A stretch of DNA of 64,000 nucleotides. Origin: Didymella arachidicola (Eukaryota; Ascomycota; Dothideomycetes; Pleosporales; Didymellaceae). The position numbers and the translations under genes were made by a program. The notes under the pieces are model-generated. The model saw nothing but the letters and a program-made list of their open reading frames with translations, did no database searches and was not told the DNA's origin. Location of the stretch: positions 2,790,001 through 2,854,000 of the forward strand of contig CM049987.1 of assembly GCA_016630955.3 (NCBI GenBank), read 5' to 3'. Of this stretch, positions 55,076 through 64,000 are shown piece after piece (the stretch's first letter is position 1; every line of letters begins with the position of its first letter).

Positions 55076-57124
55076 TCATGGCATCCGGAAGAAAGGCCCT
55101 TTCCAGGACTTCTTTTGTGTGGAAGGGCTCGTGGGTCGCTCTGCAGATCGTGGTGAACTCGGCATTCTCATCGCCGTGGGTGAGGCTGGTGGACTGTTGA
55201 GAAGAGGAGGAAGTCTCGGCGTTTGGTTATATGAAGTAGGTGGGGGCTCAACGGTACGGATCGAAGCGCCATCATCCTCTAAGATCCCAGCAAGAGTCAT
55301 ACGGTCCGAGTAAGAGTTGACGATCGAGTTTGTGCGGCTCATCGAAGACGTCGACAGTCGAATAGTGTCTGCGTCAGATTCTGAGCTGATCGTCGACATC
55401 GTCCGCAGTGACGCCACACTGGAGGCTCTGTCAGAACCGGAAGTGGACGACCCGGCGCGCCCAAAGTCATGCTTATGCGCACCACAATGGATCTCTGGAA
55501 TAGAGGTGTAAGTGCTCAAGATCTCAACAAGCTTGTCCCGGACATGGCGAGCATTTGGCCGAGCGTTCGGTGATGTATTGAGCATGCTCCTTATCAGAGT
55601 CAGGATGTCTGGGATAGCACGAAACGCATCTTCGTCATGCTCACACGATGACTTCTCGAGCACCTGCATCCAACTCTCAACCTTGTCAAGATTGGCGTGA
55701 AAGGAAGAATCTGTCCGACTGTTGCTTCCTCCACTGCTGGTTTTCTGCTTCGATGAGCGATGCTTGACGAACTCATGGGGCTTCTTCTTCAGCATGAAAC
55801 TAATGATCTCCAGAAAGATGCAGGCCAGGGAGAAGATGTCTGCCTTCTCAGTCTCATGCACTCTAGAACGCGGCTTCGGAACCGGCTTCGTCTTACGGAA
55901 GCCAAAGTTGAACCCGCTGAATTCGTTGGTGGGAGTTCTAGACAGCTTTCGTCCCAAGGAGCCACTGCTGCTCGATGATCCATTCGAGCTCTTGCTGGCC
56001 ACGGAAATGTGCCGAGTGCTCACTAGGTTGGGAGAGGGCGCTGGAGCACTCGGATCATAAGCTGCGTGCACAACTTGTGTCTCTGGCGCACTGTAGATGT
56101 ACGCATCCGCAGCATCTGGTCTCTTGTCTCGCTGGAACGTCTCCAAGCTACCGATGTCACTGAAAGCGATTGCGTTGTTGTCATCAATGACAATATTAGA
56201 TGGTCGTATTGCGGAATGGCAGAATCCATTCTGGTGCATCGTCGCAACAGCGTCTACCAAGCAATGCATCCAATTCAGAACGAGCCATCTTTTGTCCGGC
56301 TTGGGCAGCTTCTTATACTGGGCTGGATCCCGGTGATCAATATACGTCCGAAGTGTATGTTGCCCCACAAAGTTTGTTAGCACATAACCAACTCCCTTTG
56401 CTGTGTAAGAGGCCCAAACTGGTGATATGTGCTCGTGCTCGACCATTCGAGCGCTCTCAACATCCATAATGAAGGTCGACTCGAAGTCTGTCGGAGAATC
56501 GGCATTTCCCAAGGCGAACTTTCTCCGAACGTAGACCTCTTTCGGCCTTTTTGGCAGGTGCACACGCGACCAATTTTGCAGGCTGGCTGCAGGCGGCAGA
56601 CCCATGACATACTCCAGAGGTACCTCTTCGTTTGGTGCATAGTCTATGTGCACACCAAGTTGGAGTTCCCTGAGCAGGAATGTAAACTGCGTAGAGTAGA
56701 AACGTGCGCTGGCATGTTCGTCGCGCCTATTCGAGAGTGCCAGCTGTTCGATATCGTCCATCTCCAGCGGCAGGTCATCATCGTCCCACGAACGATCAAC
56801 CACGGCGAAAATTCCATCTGCCTCGCCAATCTCGGCCAGCACGAGGAACAATCGTCGCGCTTTTTCCAAGATCCATTCAATGTATGTGTCGTCCGAAAGG
56901 TCGCCGAAGCCTACAGGCTGTGTCAGGCGTTCCCGCTCGCGTGGTTGCAGTCGCGAAGTCACAAAGTCTTGTGTGACTCTCTCGTTGATCCTTTCGTCTG
57001 TCCACCAGATCTGTTGCAGCGCAGCGTGGGGTGTGACAAGTGAATGGCCCGCATAGCCATATATCATAGCATTCAGGGCTATCGTTTGGTCATTGACGAC
57101 GTTCGTTAGCGTCCTCGCACTCAT
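55076..57124 (-). CDS. Protein-kinase-like protein, probable pseudokinase, 682 aa
   Basis: Intronless, ATG at 57124. Residues of about 195-560 follow a kinase fold: a likely beta-3 Lys (VRRKFAL, Lys202), a hinge-like segment GYVLTNFVGQHTLRTYID, helix E (WMHCLVDAVATMHQNGF), catalytic loop HSAIRPSNIVID at 303-314, DFG position SDIG at 322-325, APE at 346-348 (YSAPE) and helix F (EKADIFSLACIFLEI). The catalytic Asp of HRD is Ala, while the metal-binding Asn (PSN) and the DFG Asp remain. A low-complexity Ser-rich insert splits the C-lobe. The N-terminal 190 residues are unrecognised; the C-terminal 120 are Ser/Pro-rich. Weak or no phosphotransfer is expected; a scaffold or regulatory role is inferred. 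Confidence 0.78.
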   Translation of the reverse strand: MSARTLTNVVNDQTIALNAMIYGYAGHSLVTPHAALQQIWWTDERINERVTQDFVTSRLQPRERERLTQPVGFGDLSDDTYIEWILEKARRLFLVLAEIGEADGIFAVVDRSWDDDDLPLEMDDIEQLALSNRRDEHASARFYSTQFTFLLRELQLGVHIDYAPNEEVPLEYVMGLPPAASLQNWSRVHLPKRPKEVYVRRKFALGNADSPTDFESTFIMDVESARMVEHEHISPVWASYTAKGVGYVLTNFVGQHTLRTYIDHRDPAQYKKLPKPDKRWLVLNWMHCLVDAVATMHQNGFCHSAIRPSNIVIDDNNAIAFSDIGSLETFQRDKRPDAADAYIYSAPETQVVHAAYDPSAPAPSPNLVSTRHISVASKSSNGSSSSSGSLGRKLSRTPTNEFSGFNFGFRKTKPVPKPRSRVHETEKADIFSLACIFLEIISFMLKKKPHEFVKHRSSKQKTSSGGSNSRTDSSFHANLDKVESWMQVLEKSSCEHDEDAFRAIPDILTLIRSMLNTSPNARPNARHVRDKLVEILSTYTSIPEIHCGAHKHDFGRAGSSTSGSDRASSVASLRTMSTISSESDADTIRLSTSSMSRTNSIVNSYSDRMTLAGILEDDGASIRTVEPPPTSYNQTPRLPPLLNSPPASPTAMRMPSSPRSAERPTSPSTQKKSWKGPFFRMP

Positions 57125-58816
57125 GGTGTGTTACGGCTGCAGTGCCGAGGCCCAAGTGTCAATGCCGTGAAGGTGGAATCTTCGGTAAAGGACCCTGGTC
57201 GTGAGGATTCTAGTAGTTGTCGCACGCTGTTGTTCATTGCTGGAGAGTAAGAAGAGGTGTGAGGGTGAGATGGCACGCGACGTTACTTGTTAGACTTGAG
57301 CAGGTAAGACAGCGCCTTCAGGCGTCAGCGGGGCCAGGTTCGTCGGCCATTTAATCGTTGTACAGTTGCCCATCTACCCTCCGAGACGTTGCTGCTTGTG
57401 GCAAGCGGCATGACACGAATACACGGCCGTTCGCTTGCGCCGGGTAACAACCAATCGCCGGAGCTCTGGCTCTGGGCTCACAGGCATGGCGCGCGGCGTG
57501 GGAATGCTCTTTACCCCGTACAGTGGCCGTTGGCACCGAAAGTGGCATGCCATGTGAGATTAGAGCCAGGGTTGTCCACGTCGCAGCAACGATAAGACAT
57601 TTCGCGTGTGTTGTGTTTGTGCGGACAGGCGCGTAGTGGAGATGGGTTCTAGTTGACCCCGCCAATGACTTTTGCGCTGTGACCTTTCGATGAGGAGGAG
57701 CAGCCTACGGCCTCGAACTTGAGCTGACGGTCTTCAGCCATCAGACTGCGGCTAAAAGACGTGATATGAATCCTCAGGTCAAGATACAATTCCCACCAAC
57801 GAATGTTTGTATTGGCCAATAATCAATAGGAATGCCGCACCAACCCTAGACACGCCTTACGCACGCCCGCGCCGTTGTACAAATTCGGAAGCCGAGGATG
57901 CTCGCCGAAGAAAAGATGCTGAGCCAACCTGCCCGGATAACATTGCGCAATGCTGCTGGCGCGTTCACAGGGCTGTTGGGTCGCAGAGTGGGTGCTCTTC
58001 GCAACCATGCTCCCGTCTCTGATGGAGTCGATGTGTGAGACTTCCCGGTGGCTTGTAGCCGGGAAGCGCAACGTTCCCAAGACTGAAGCCCTGGCTGATT
58101 CATCGTATGACAGCAAATTGGGCGCCGGCCGACGTTACGGTACTACTCGCTGACGCTCATGCTGCCTCAGTCGCACATCAGTCCGCCCGTGGAACGTACC
58201 GCGGACTGTGGGTGCAGCCTGAAAAGGCAAAGCTCGAGCGATAGCGGCACAAACGGCTGTGTATCGCACGGGAGACGCGGTGAGCAACGATCCTTCACAT
58301 TGCCCAGCTGTGCCACCAACGCATCATATATCTTGACTGATCGTTTGAATGTGAGAGCAAGAGCAAAGCAGTGGACAGTCGCAGGACGCAAACCGAAGAG
58401 AGCTCAAGCTACTGTCTTGTCGTGCCTTCCAACAACAGCGTGCACAGATCCGCGCTAAAATCACATACGAGCAAGGTTCTTGCGTTCGCTTCGACCAGTC
58501 CACCGGGTCGAGCGAGCCACCTGTTGGTGTCGACGAAACTGGCTGAAGTGAGCCATCATGTCCATCAGTCAGATGTGAGATGTGAATGTAACAGCCTCGT
58601 CAAGGCCGGTCTCTAGGGCTTTCCTGCGCCACAGTAACTACCATGTTATCTGGCATAAGTTTTGTCAGTAGGTCGTGCTGCGGCGCATGGAGGCTGTAAA
58701 CTTTTATAGCTTCTAATGTGCAGATATCAGGCTCGTCAGCATACACCACAGTCTTGGTTGGCTGAGATAATACATACGTGTTCGGCCCGGCCCCTAGCTA
58801 ACCTTCCTTACTGATA
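57125..58816. other. Intergenic region
   Basis: 1.7 kb upstream of the pseudokinase gene. No gene recognised. Near 58624-58752 weak matches to the ends of the 44.0-kb MITE family occur (GGCATAAGTTTTGT and ATACACCACAGT). Confidence 0.45.
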
Positions 58817-58963
58817 CAAGATAGGTCCCTGAATGAGTGAGAATACGAGCAACCCCACAGACGTTTCTCGAGGTTTCTGAATGGCCAGCTCCTGCATTTG
58901 CGTGCTCTTATTGGTCGTTCTAGGATCAATCGTGTTCTCACTCATTCAGGGACCTATCTTGTA
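58815..58963. mobile_element. MITE of a second family, 31-bp inverted repeats, TA target duplication
   Basis: The 145-bp element 58817-58961 is flanked by TA at 58815-58816 and 58962-58963. The left arm begins CAAGATAGGTCCCTGAATGA and runs to 58847; the right arm 58931-58961 is its reverse complement with one mismatch in 31 bp. No coding capacity. The type agrees with a non-autonomous Tc1/mariner-like element, but the ends differ from those of the 44.0-kb family. Confidence 0.88.
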
Positions 58964-59484
58964 AAACTTGTGCCAGCTACTATAGTAGAAGCTAGCCAGT
59001 CATCATGAAATGAGTAAAAACTACTGCAATCAGAGTAAAACAAGGGAGAATAAAATAACCGTATAATCTGTACACTTCCAAGCAGCAGTCTACCTCTCCA
59101 ACAATAAACATCATGACTCCATTTCCATTTCCAGCTTGGAACCCATAGCGCTGTCGAAACACACAAACCTCCTCCGTACCTTCTCACCACTGACCCCAAA
59201 CACTTCAGCGATTGATTAGAATCCATCCCAAAAACCACGATCTAAAGAACGGGCATGGTTTGCAGCGGATGCACTAGTTCCAACATACGCTGATCAAGAA
59301 CATTTACACGTAGTTCTCAAAACTCTCCATCTTGCAGATGAAGATAACCGTTAAGATTAACAAGATCTACACGCTATACCATCTAATCATGCCAAAGATA
59401 TTTCATAGATGCTCCGAAAGAACCCAGGGTATATGGACCAACTTCCCATCATTATATCCATCAAGGACTATAGAGCTCTTCAAT
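58964..59484. other. Intergenic region
   Basis: 3' flank of the GH72 gene. Nothing recognised. Confidence 0.5.
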
Positions 59485-60835
59485 CTACATCCACGCGAAG
59501 ACCGCCATGACGGCTACCATTGCTGCTCCAGCACCAGTCAGCTCGCGGCTCAGACCATCTGAAGCCGCGCCAGTGCTGCTTGCACTCGCCTGAGCGGCGC
59601 TGCCACTCGCGGTGCCGCTGGGCCTGGATGTCTCACTGCGGCTCGCGGTGGCAGTAGCGACCTGCTGGTTGTAAGTCTGTCCGAGAGTCGGCAAGGGAGA
59701 GGTGGGGTTGACGTCCCACACACCGCTCTCTTGGGTTGGGCACTCGGGCGCCGAGTTTGTTGGGGTGTATGCGCTCTCCTTTACACCAGTTGGGTTCAGC
59801 GTCTTCCAAACGCCACTAAGGTTTGAGAAGTCAGGCTGAACAGGTGTGGGTGTGCCGGAGCGTTTGTAGCCATCAGGTGGCGCGGAGGGGCTGGCAGGAT
59901 CAACCTTCTCGCCGTACGAGACGAGTCCGTAGTTGTTGGCTTCCTCGATCCACTCGTAGATGATGCTGCCAGACCAAGTGTCTGCCATGTCACCGTAGAG
60001 AGCATTCTGGTCCTGGAAGGTGCGGGGACGAACGACGTTGCAGCCGGTCTCGGACATGAAGATGGGGATGTTGTATTCGGTCGAGTTCGCCTCGAGCATG
60101 TTGTAACCGGAGGTCTGGTAGCTGCTGTCGCCGCACCAGGAGTAGGCGTTGAGCGAGAAGAAGTCGAGAGCCTCAGACGCGTTGCTACCGCAGGCAAGGT
60201 AGTTTTGCAGCATGGGGCGGAGGGTCGCAATATCAGCAGCAGAGTAGCCAATGGGGATCTTGCGGTATTTCTTTGCATCGCGGTGGGACTTCATGTCGCG
60301 AGCAGCGGCCTTCACGTAAGGCGCAGCTACGGAGCCGTTCGCGGTGGTGAGGACCTCGTTACCAACGAAGAAACCAGCCAAGTTATCATACTGCTGAAAC
60401 TCATCCATCACAGCAGCGAAGGCATCGCGCTGAGTCTCATTCCACTTGGGAGCAATTTGCTCAATCTGGGTGTCAAACGTGTCCAGGTCCAGCCAGATGT
60501 AGATACCTGCATCAGCGAAGGCGCTCATACACTTGGTGTGGTCCTGCTTAGGGTCGACATGGTAGACGCGGATCGAATTGGTGCCGATTGTCTTCATGAG
60601 GGCAGCGTCGAGGCCGCACTGTGTCGCGTCAATGAGCGGGTCATCTGGAACAAGCTGGTAAGCAATGCCTGAGGGTGTTAGTGCTGGCGGTAATCTCTTG
60701 ATAATGCACCGTACCCTTGACGTAGAACTGGGCGCCGTCAGACGTGAAGAACTTGGAGCCCTTTGCCGAAATCGTCGCAATGGCATCGACAGCCACAGCG
60801 CCAGCGAAGGCGCACGCCGCAATTGAACGCAGCAT
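59485..60835 (-). CDS. GPI-anchored 1,3-beta-glucanosyltransferase (GH72, Gas/Gel family), two exons, 434 aa
   Basis: Cuts and re-joins beta-1,3-glucan chains at the outer face of the plasma membrane and in the wall. Minus-strand exons 60835-60715 and 60668-59485, 46-nt intron. Signal peptide MLRSIAACAFAGAVAVDA. Then ISAKGSKFFTSDGAQFYVKGIAYQLV (strand 1), the substrate loop DATQCGLDAALMKTIGTNSIRVYHVDP, acid/base Glu in FVGNEVLTT near residue 145, FFSLNAYSWCGDSSYQTSGY, and nucleophile Glu in FMSETGCN near residue 247. After the barrel, a Cys-containing region (ECPTQESGVW) leads directly into a Ser/Ala/Thr-rich stalk and a hydrophobic GPI signal (TGAGAAMVAVMAVFAWM). The Cys-rich CBM43 module is missing, so it belongs to the GH72-minus group (Gel1 type). 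All key residues are intact. Confidence 0.94.
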
Positions 60836-62414
60836 ATCGGGTGTTGTTGTGATTGGTCTCAGGTAGGAGCTGGGTAAACGAAAGACAGGGCGCTGTGCAA
60901 CAGACGCGATGGCACGGCAACGTGCGGAACGAGTGGCAGTGAGACAACAAACAATCAGTCAGAACGAAGAGAGCAGCGACGATGAAGTGAGAGAAAAAGC
61001 GTAGCCGCGCAAGCAAGAAAACTTCTCATCAAGTCACGGAAGTCGCGATCACTCCCGCTCCCTAGCTCCTCCAATTTGTCCAATCATCCAATTTGGGCAG
61101 TCCAGGCCATGCGAAACACCAAACAAACCGGTTGATGATGGTGTTTGCGATAAAGAGGAGAGCCGTGCTCGCGGCCAGACGGGCACGGTGCGGAGTTGTG
61201 ATTGGACAGAGCGCGTTCTACGCAAATAAGCTTGCCTGATGTGCCGCCAAGCACGCGACGGCGCCGTCTAGCGGCTGCATTCTGCGGCTTAATAAATGGC
61301 GCCTCAACGGACGTGTGGAGGTGGTGAGGAGTGATTGACGTGACGTTCTTTGTTCTGTGGTTCTTGCGCTGCCTGCACTTGTTCTGGTGTGTGGACCATC
61401 AACACCGTTCATGTCGTGGCAATTTCCTTCAGTTATGAAAGACTGGAAGCTTATATACAGTGCTCACTAGTAGTCATTATCCATGTGCAAAGAAATTGGT
61501 GATTTGCGATACAGCCTCCCTAAACACCCACCACATCCACACCCAGGCGCTCCACTTCGCAGACCCCCTCGATAGCTCTGCGTATCGACGTACCCACACT
61601 CACACTGCCAGGACCCCCGCCGCCGGTGAGAAGGTATTCCGGGTCTGCGCAAGCAGCAGTAAGCTTGGCGCAGGTGAGATGTGAGATGTATAATACGCAA
61701 ACCGGGCCAGGTCTTCCCCTTAGTCATTCAGTTCCGTCGGTGTGTAGCTCGGTGTGCGTAGTCGAAGTCAATCCCATGTGAACCCCAGACTCCATATCTC
61801 AGCCACCTTGTACATAGTAAAAAAACCGTACCAAACCCCCTCACTTCCAACACCCCAACTGCATCCTCACCCTATCCCTTTCCCTATCTCAACTCCAGAA
61901 GCATTTCTCGCAGGACATTGATACCTCCCCCTCCCCCTCCCCCTTCCCCTTCTCACCTCTACCTAATGTACTTAAAGTCCCGGTGTATACTACATACTAC
62001 ATACCACATACCAAGATCTGTGATAGATCCGGACCTAGCATACTATCCATCCCACAAATCTCCCATAGTAAAAACCCATCACCCTCCACATTAGACCCCA
62101 CAACCCCCCCTGCGAACTCCATGTAGTAATAGAAACGTCTGTATCAATAGAGTTCTAAGAAACCGTAGGGTGAGTAGTTCGGGATGTGTAAATAATCCAA
62201 GTCTGGAATCAAATCCTTAACACACTCTACTCGGATAGGACCCAAATCATTCAATCACACAGCAACGCTTCAACCGGGGCTCGAGTGTGTAAGCAGGGAG
62301 TGACTGAATCTAACATTTCAATAGTAAGATAGCAAGACGTTAACCGAGAATCGAAACCTCGTAGTCAATCCTATTGTACAACATGCCGCTAATCTACAAG
62401 TGTCGTACACGACG
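60836..62414. other. Intergenic region with C-tract
   Basis: 1.6 kb between the GH72 start and the uS15m stop. Contains a pyrimidine repeat at 61924-61950 (see separate entry) and a low-complexity TACTACATACCACATACC-like stretch near 61990-62015. No gene seen. Confidence 0.5.
61927..61949 (-). repeat. G-tract repeat with quadruplex potential on the minus strand
   Basis: Plus strand reads three C5 blocks and one C4 block separated by T, T and TT. The minus strand therefore has four G-runs of 4-5 with loops of 1-2 A, the standard G-quadruplex pattern. It lies about 1.1 kb upstream of the GH72 gene and 0.5 kb past the uS15m stop. Confidence 0.6.
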
Positions 62415-63413
62415 TTACAGCGAGATCTCGCCCTTCCACGTCCCCTCTGTCAGGCCCAGCGTCTCGATGCAGTGCTGCCACCTGGGCCCGCCGCGCTCGC
62501 GCCTCCGCAGGTACTGCAGCAGCTTCTGCCGCCGGTGGACCAGCAGCCTCAGATTGCGCTTGTTGTGCTTGTCGCCCTTGCCGCGGGTGGCCAGGAAGTC
62601 GGCGACGGTCTTGATCTTGGCGGTCAGGATGGCGATCTGGACCTCTGACGAGCCGGTGTCGGGGCCAATGCGCTTGGTGGTCGCGGCGGCGTTGGTCGCG
62701 GGGCGCGGGGCGGGTGCGGCGTTGGAGTTGATGCGGTCGAGGTGGGGTGCGCGCGGCGGCAGGAGCTTGTCGGTGTTGTGGCGGCCAAACGTCTCGACGC
62801 AGCGGGTGATGTTGACGCGCATGCGGTCCTTGCTGGAGCCGTTCTCGAGGGCGGTGATGCGGGCGATGGCCTCGGCGGCGCGGGCGTGGTCCTTTGCGTT
62901 CTGCGCGGCGATGTCGTCGGCGGTGTGCTGGATGCGGCTCACACGGTGGTGGTGGGTGTCGCTGCTCCACGCGTAGGTGGCGCCCTGCTTGGCCTGGGCG
63001 AGCTCGCTGAGCGGGACGGCCAGGCGCTGGCTCTGGGCGAGCTGGGCCTCGATGGCCTGGGGGTCGAAGCGGTAGTTGAGCTGGGCGTCGGCGGGCGTGC
63101 TGGCCGCGGCCGTGTCTGCTGGCCGCGCCGTGTCGAACGACTGCACGAAGGGCGTCGACACGCCGCGCACGGGATTGCCCAGGCTATCGACGCGGGCCTG
63201 CTCGAGCTCGGCGCGGCGCGACAGGTTGGCCGCCTTCTTGCGGGCTTTCTGGGCGGCGATGTACGGGTCGTGCTCGAAGCGCTGCTTGCGCTCCAGCGAG
63301 GTGAGCTTCTTCTGCAGCGGCTGGGCGGTCGAGAAGGGGCGCAGGGGCAGCGCGAAGGGCGACGGTGCGCTCGACGCCCGCAGGCACGATGCGACGGACA
63401 GCCGGGGCGGCAT
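62415..63413 (-). CDS. MRPS28: Mitochondrial small-subunit ribosomal protein uS15m, 332 aa
   Basis: Component of the mitochondrial 37S subunit, homolog of bacterial S15 and yeast Mrps28. Intronless and notably GC-rich. I chose the ATG at 63413 (MPPRLSVASCLRASSAPSPF), which opens an Arg/Ser/Ala-rich, acid-free leader typical of mitochondrial import; the frame is open further upstream but lacks an ATG in good context. Residues of about 60-200 are a fungal extension without known fold. The S15 core is near residue 250-330: GSSEVQIAILTAKIKTVADF, then KGDKHNKRNLRLLVHRRQKL and LQYLRRR, the helix-turn-helix that binds small-subunit rRNA (KH.KD...R..L..L...R..LL.YL). The gene is divergent from RPS0 with 263 bp between the start codons. 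Confidence 0.92.
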   Translation of the reverse strand: MPPRLSVASCLRASSAPSPFALPLRPFSTAQPLQKKLTSLERKQRFEHDPYIAAQKARKKAANLSRRAELEQARVDSLGNPVRGVSTPFVQSFDTARPADTAAASTPADAQLNYRFDPQAIEAQLAQSQRLAVPLSELAQAKQGATYAWSSDTHHHRVSRIQHTADDIAAQNAKDHARAAEAIARITALENGSSKDRMRVNITRCVETFGRHNTDKLLPPRAPHLDRINSNAAPAPRPATNAAATTKRIGPDTGSSEVQIAILTAKIKTVADFLATRGKGDKHNKRNLRLLVHRRQKLLQYLRRRERGGPRWQHCIETLGLTEGTWKGEISL

Positions 63414-63676
63414 GGTGGGCGGGTCGAGGGGCGCGGGTCGCAGGGCGAGGTCGACGGACGACTTGATGTTCCAGCGGGCCCCGATGCCTTCCATCCAGCA
63501 AAAGTCGCATCGCCGCCGCATAGAATGCACTTGCCCGCAAACGGCTTAGCGCCTTCACAAGCGAGCACAGCGCGAAATACTCCCACCACCAACCGCGACC
63601 ACAACTTATCGCGACCGCACCAGCTCCCTTCCTCACCACCCGACAAGCAGCTGCCCCTCGCGCCCAATCCGTCAAG
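63414..63676. promoter_or_regulatory. Divergent promoter between uS15m and RPS0
   Basis: 263 bp separate a mitochondrial and a cytosolic ribosomal protein start codon. The RPS0 side is C/T-rich upstream of the ATG (63625-63676), as is usual for fungal ribosomal-protein promoters. No element could be assigned to a factor. Confidence 0.55.
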
Positions 63677-64000
63677 ATGGCCCCTTCCAACCTCCCCGCG
63701 ATCTTCAACCCCACCCAGCAGGACATTGAGATGCTCCTCGCTGCCCAGTGCCACCTCGGCTCCAAGAACCTGCAGGTGCACATGGAGCCCTACCTGTGGA
63801 AGACCAGGGCCGACGGCGTCAACGTCCTGAACGTTGGCAAGACCTGGGAGAAGATTGTCCTGGCCGCGCGCATCATCGCCGCCATTGACAACCCGGCCGA
63901 CAGTCAGTCTCGATTTCGACTTTTCGCGATTTCAAGACAATCGCGAAAAGTCGGCGCAACCCAAGACCTCACCACTAACGTGCCCAGTCTGTGTCATCTC
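63677..64000 (+). CDS. RPS0: Cytosolic 40S ribosomal protein uS2 (RPS0), 3' truncated by window end
   Basis: Structural protein of the small cytosolic ribosomal subunit, needed for 40S maturation. Exon 1 63677-63902, donor GTCAGT, then exon 2 from 63988 to the window end after a CTAAC branch site and CCCAG acceptor (85-nt intron). The protein starts MAPSNLPAIFNPTQQDIEML and continues LAAQCHLGSKNLQVHMEPYL, WKTRADGVNVLNVGKTWEKI, VLAARIIAAIDNPAD; the exon junction restores ADICVIS, which is the conserved uS2/RPSA order. The ATG has an ideal context (aagATGG). The rest of the gene is outside the window. Confidence 0.96.
   Translation, partial: MAPSNLPAIFNPTQQDIEMLLAAQCHLGSKNLQVHMEPYLWKTRADGVNVLNVGKTWEKIVLAARIIAAIDNPADSQSRFRLFAISRQSRKVGATQDLTTNVPSLCHL

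Noticed and set aside
62389..62970. 193-codon Arg/Pro/His-rich frame in the uS15m region
   Set aside because: Same strand, wrong frame of the GC-rich uS15m gene.
62742..63830. 362-codon plus-strand open frame across uS15m and the RPS0 start
   Set aside because: Gly/Arg/Ala-rich product of GC-rich antisense sequence; it overlaps two certain ribosomal protein genes.

Overview
The window is nuclear DNA of a filamentous ascomycete (Pezizomycotina; a dothideomycete is plausible but not provable here). Reasons: most genes carry short introns of 46-80 nt with GTAAGT/GTATGT-type donors and CTAAC/CTGAC branch sites; several families are fungus-typical (GH72 glucanosyltransferase, Dal5-type MFS, fungal C2H2 protein, F-box protein, PLAC8 protein); a cytosolic and a nuclear-encoded mitochondrial ribosomal protein gene stand side by side. 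I could resolve 24 genes, most with exact exon borders that keep the reading frame.

Layout. 0-4.4 kb: 5'-truncated Arp10-like dynactin gene and a five-exon C2H2 zinc-finger gene. 5.2-7.4 kb: two decayed genes on the minus strand. 7.8-18.7 kb: PLAC8 protein, type I membrane protein, GrpB-GNAT fusion, PRPP synthetase with a 19-nt exon and a ~120-residue insert, and a full-length ABCB drug transporter. 20.7-25.7 kb: relic short-chain dehydrogenase, DXD glycosyltransferase, thioredoxin-like protein with a hydrophobic tail. 26.7-37.7 kb: FAD monooxygenase, Dal5-type MFS transporter, F-box protein, mannosyl-3-phosphoglycerate synthase, Cys-rich single-pass membrane protein. 37.7-44.6 kb: gene-poor accessory island with a decayed transcription factor beside a decayed MFS transporter, one secreted protein and two TA-flanked MITEs. 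44.7-57.1 kb: head-to-head pair of RING genes, Ser/Pro-rich protein with a PP1-type docking motif, GNAT enzyme, secreted GH2 glycosidase, pseudokinase. 58.8 kb: a third MITE of another family. 59.5-64 kb: GPI-anchored GH72 enzyme, mitochondrial uS15, and the start of RPS0 (uS2).

How it fits together. Most genes are monocistronic and functionally independent. Housekeeping loci (PRPP synthetase, uS15m, RPS0, GH72) alternate with accessory loci that show decay: stop codons, frame shifts and MITE insertions. At least one premature stop fits a CAG-to-TAG change, compatible with repeat-induced point mutation, but that needs a base-composition test. No CRISPR array, rRNA gene or convincing tRNA gene was seen. 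No clear new multi-gene system was found. The strongest leads are the MITE families, whose ends resemble splice sites in one case, the degraded regulator-transporter pair, the pseudokinase, and the divergent RING pair with an altered zinc ligand.
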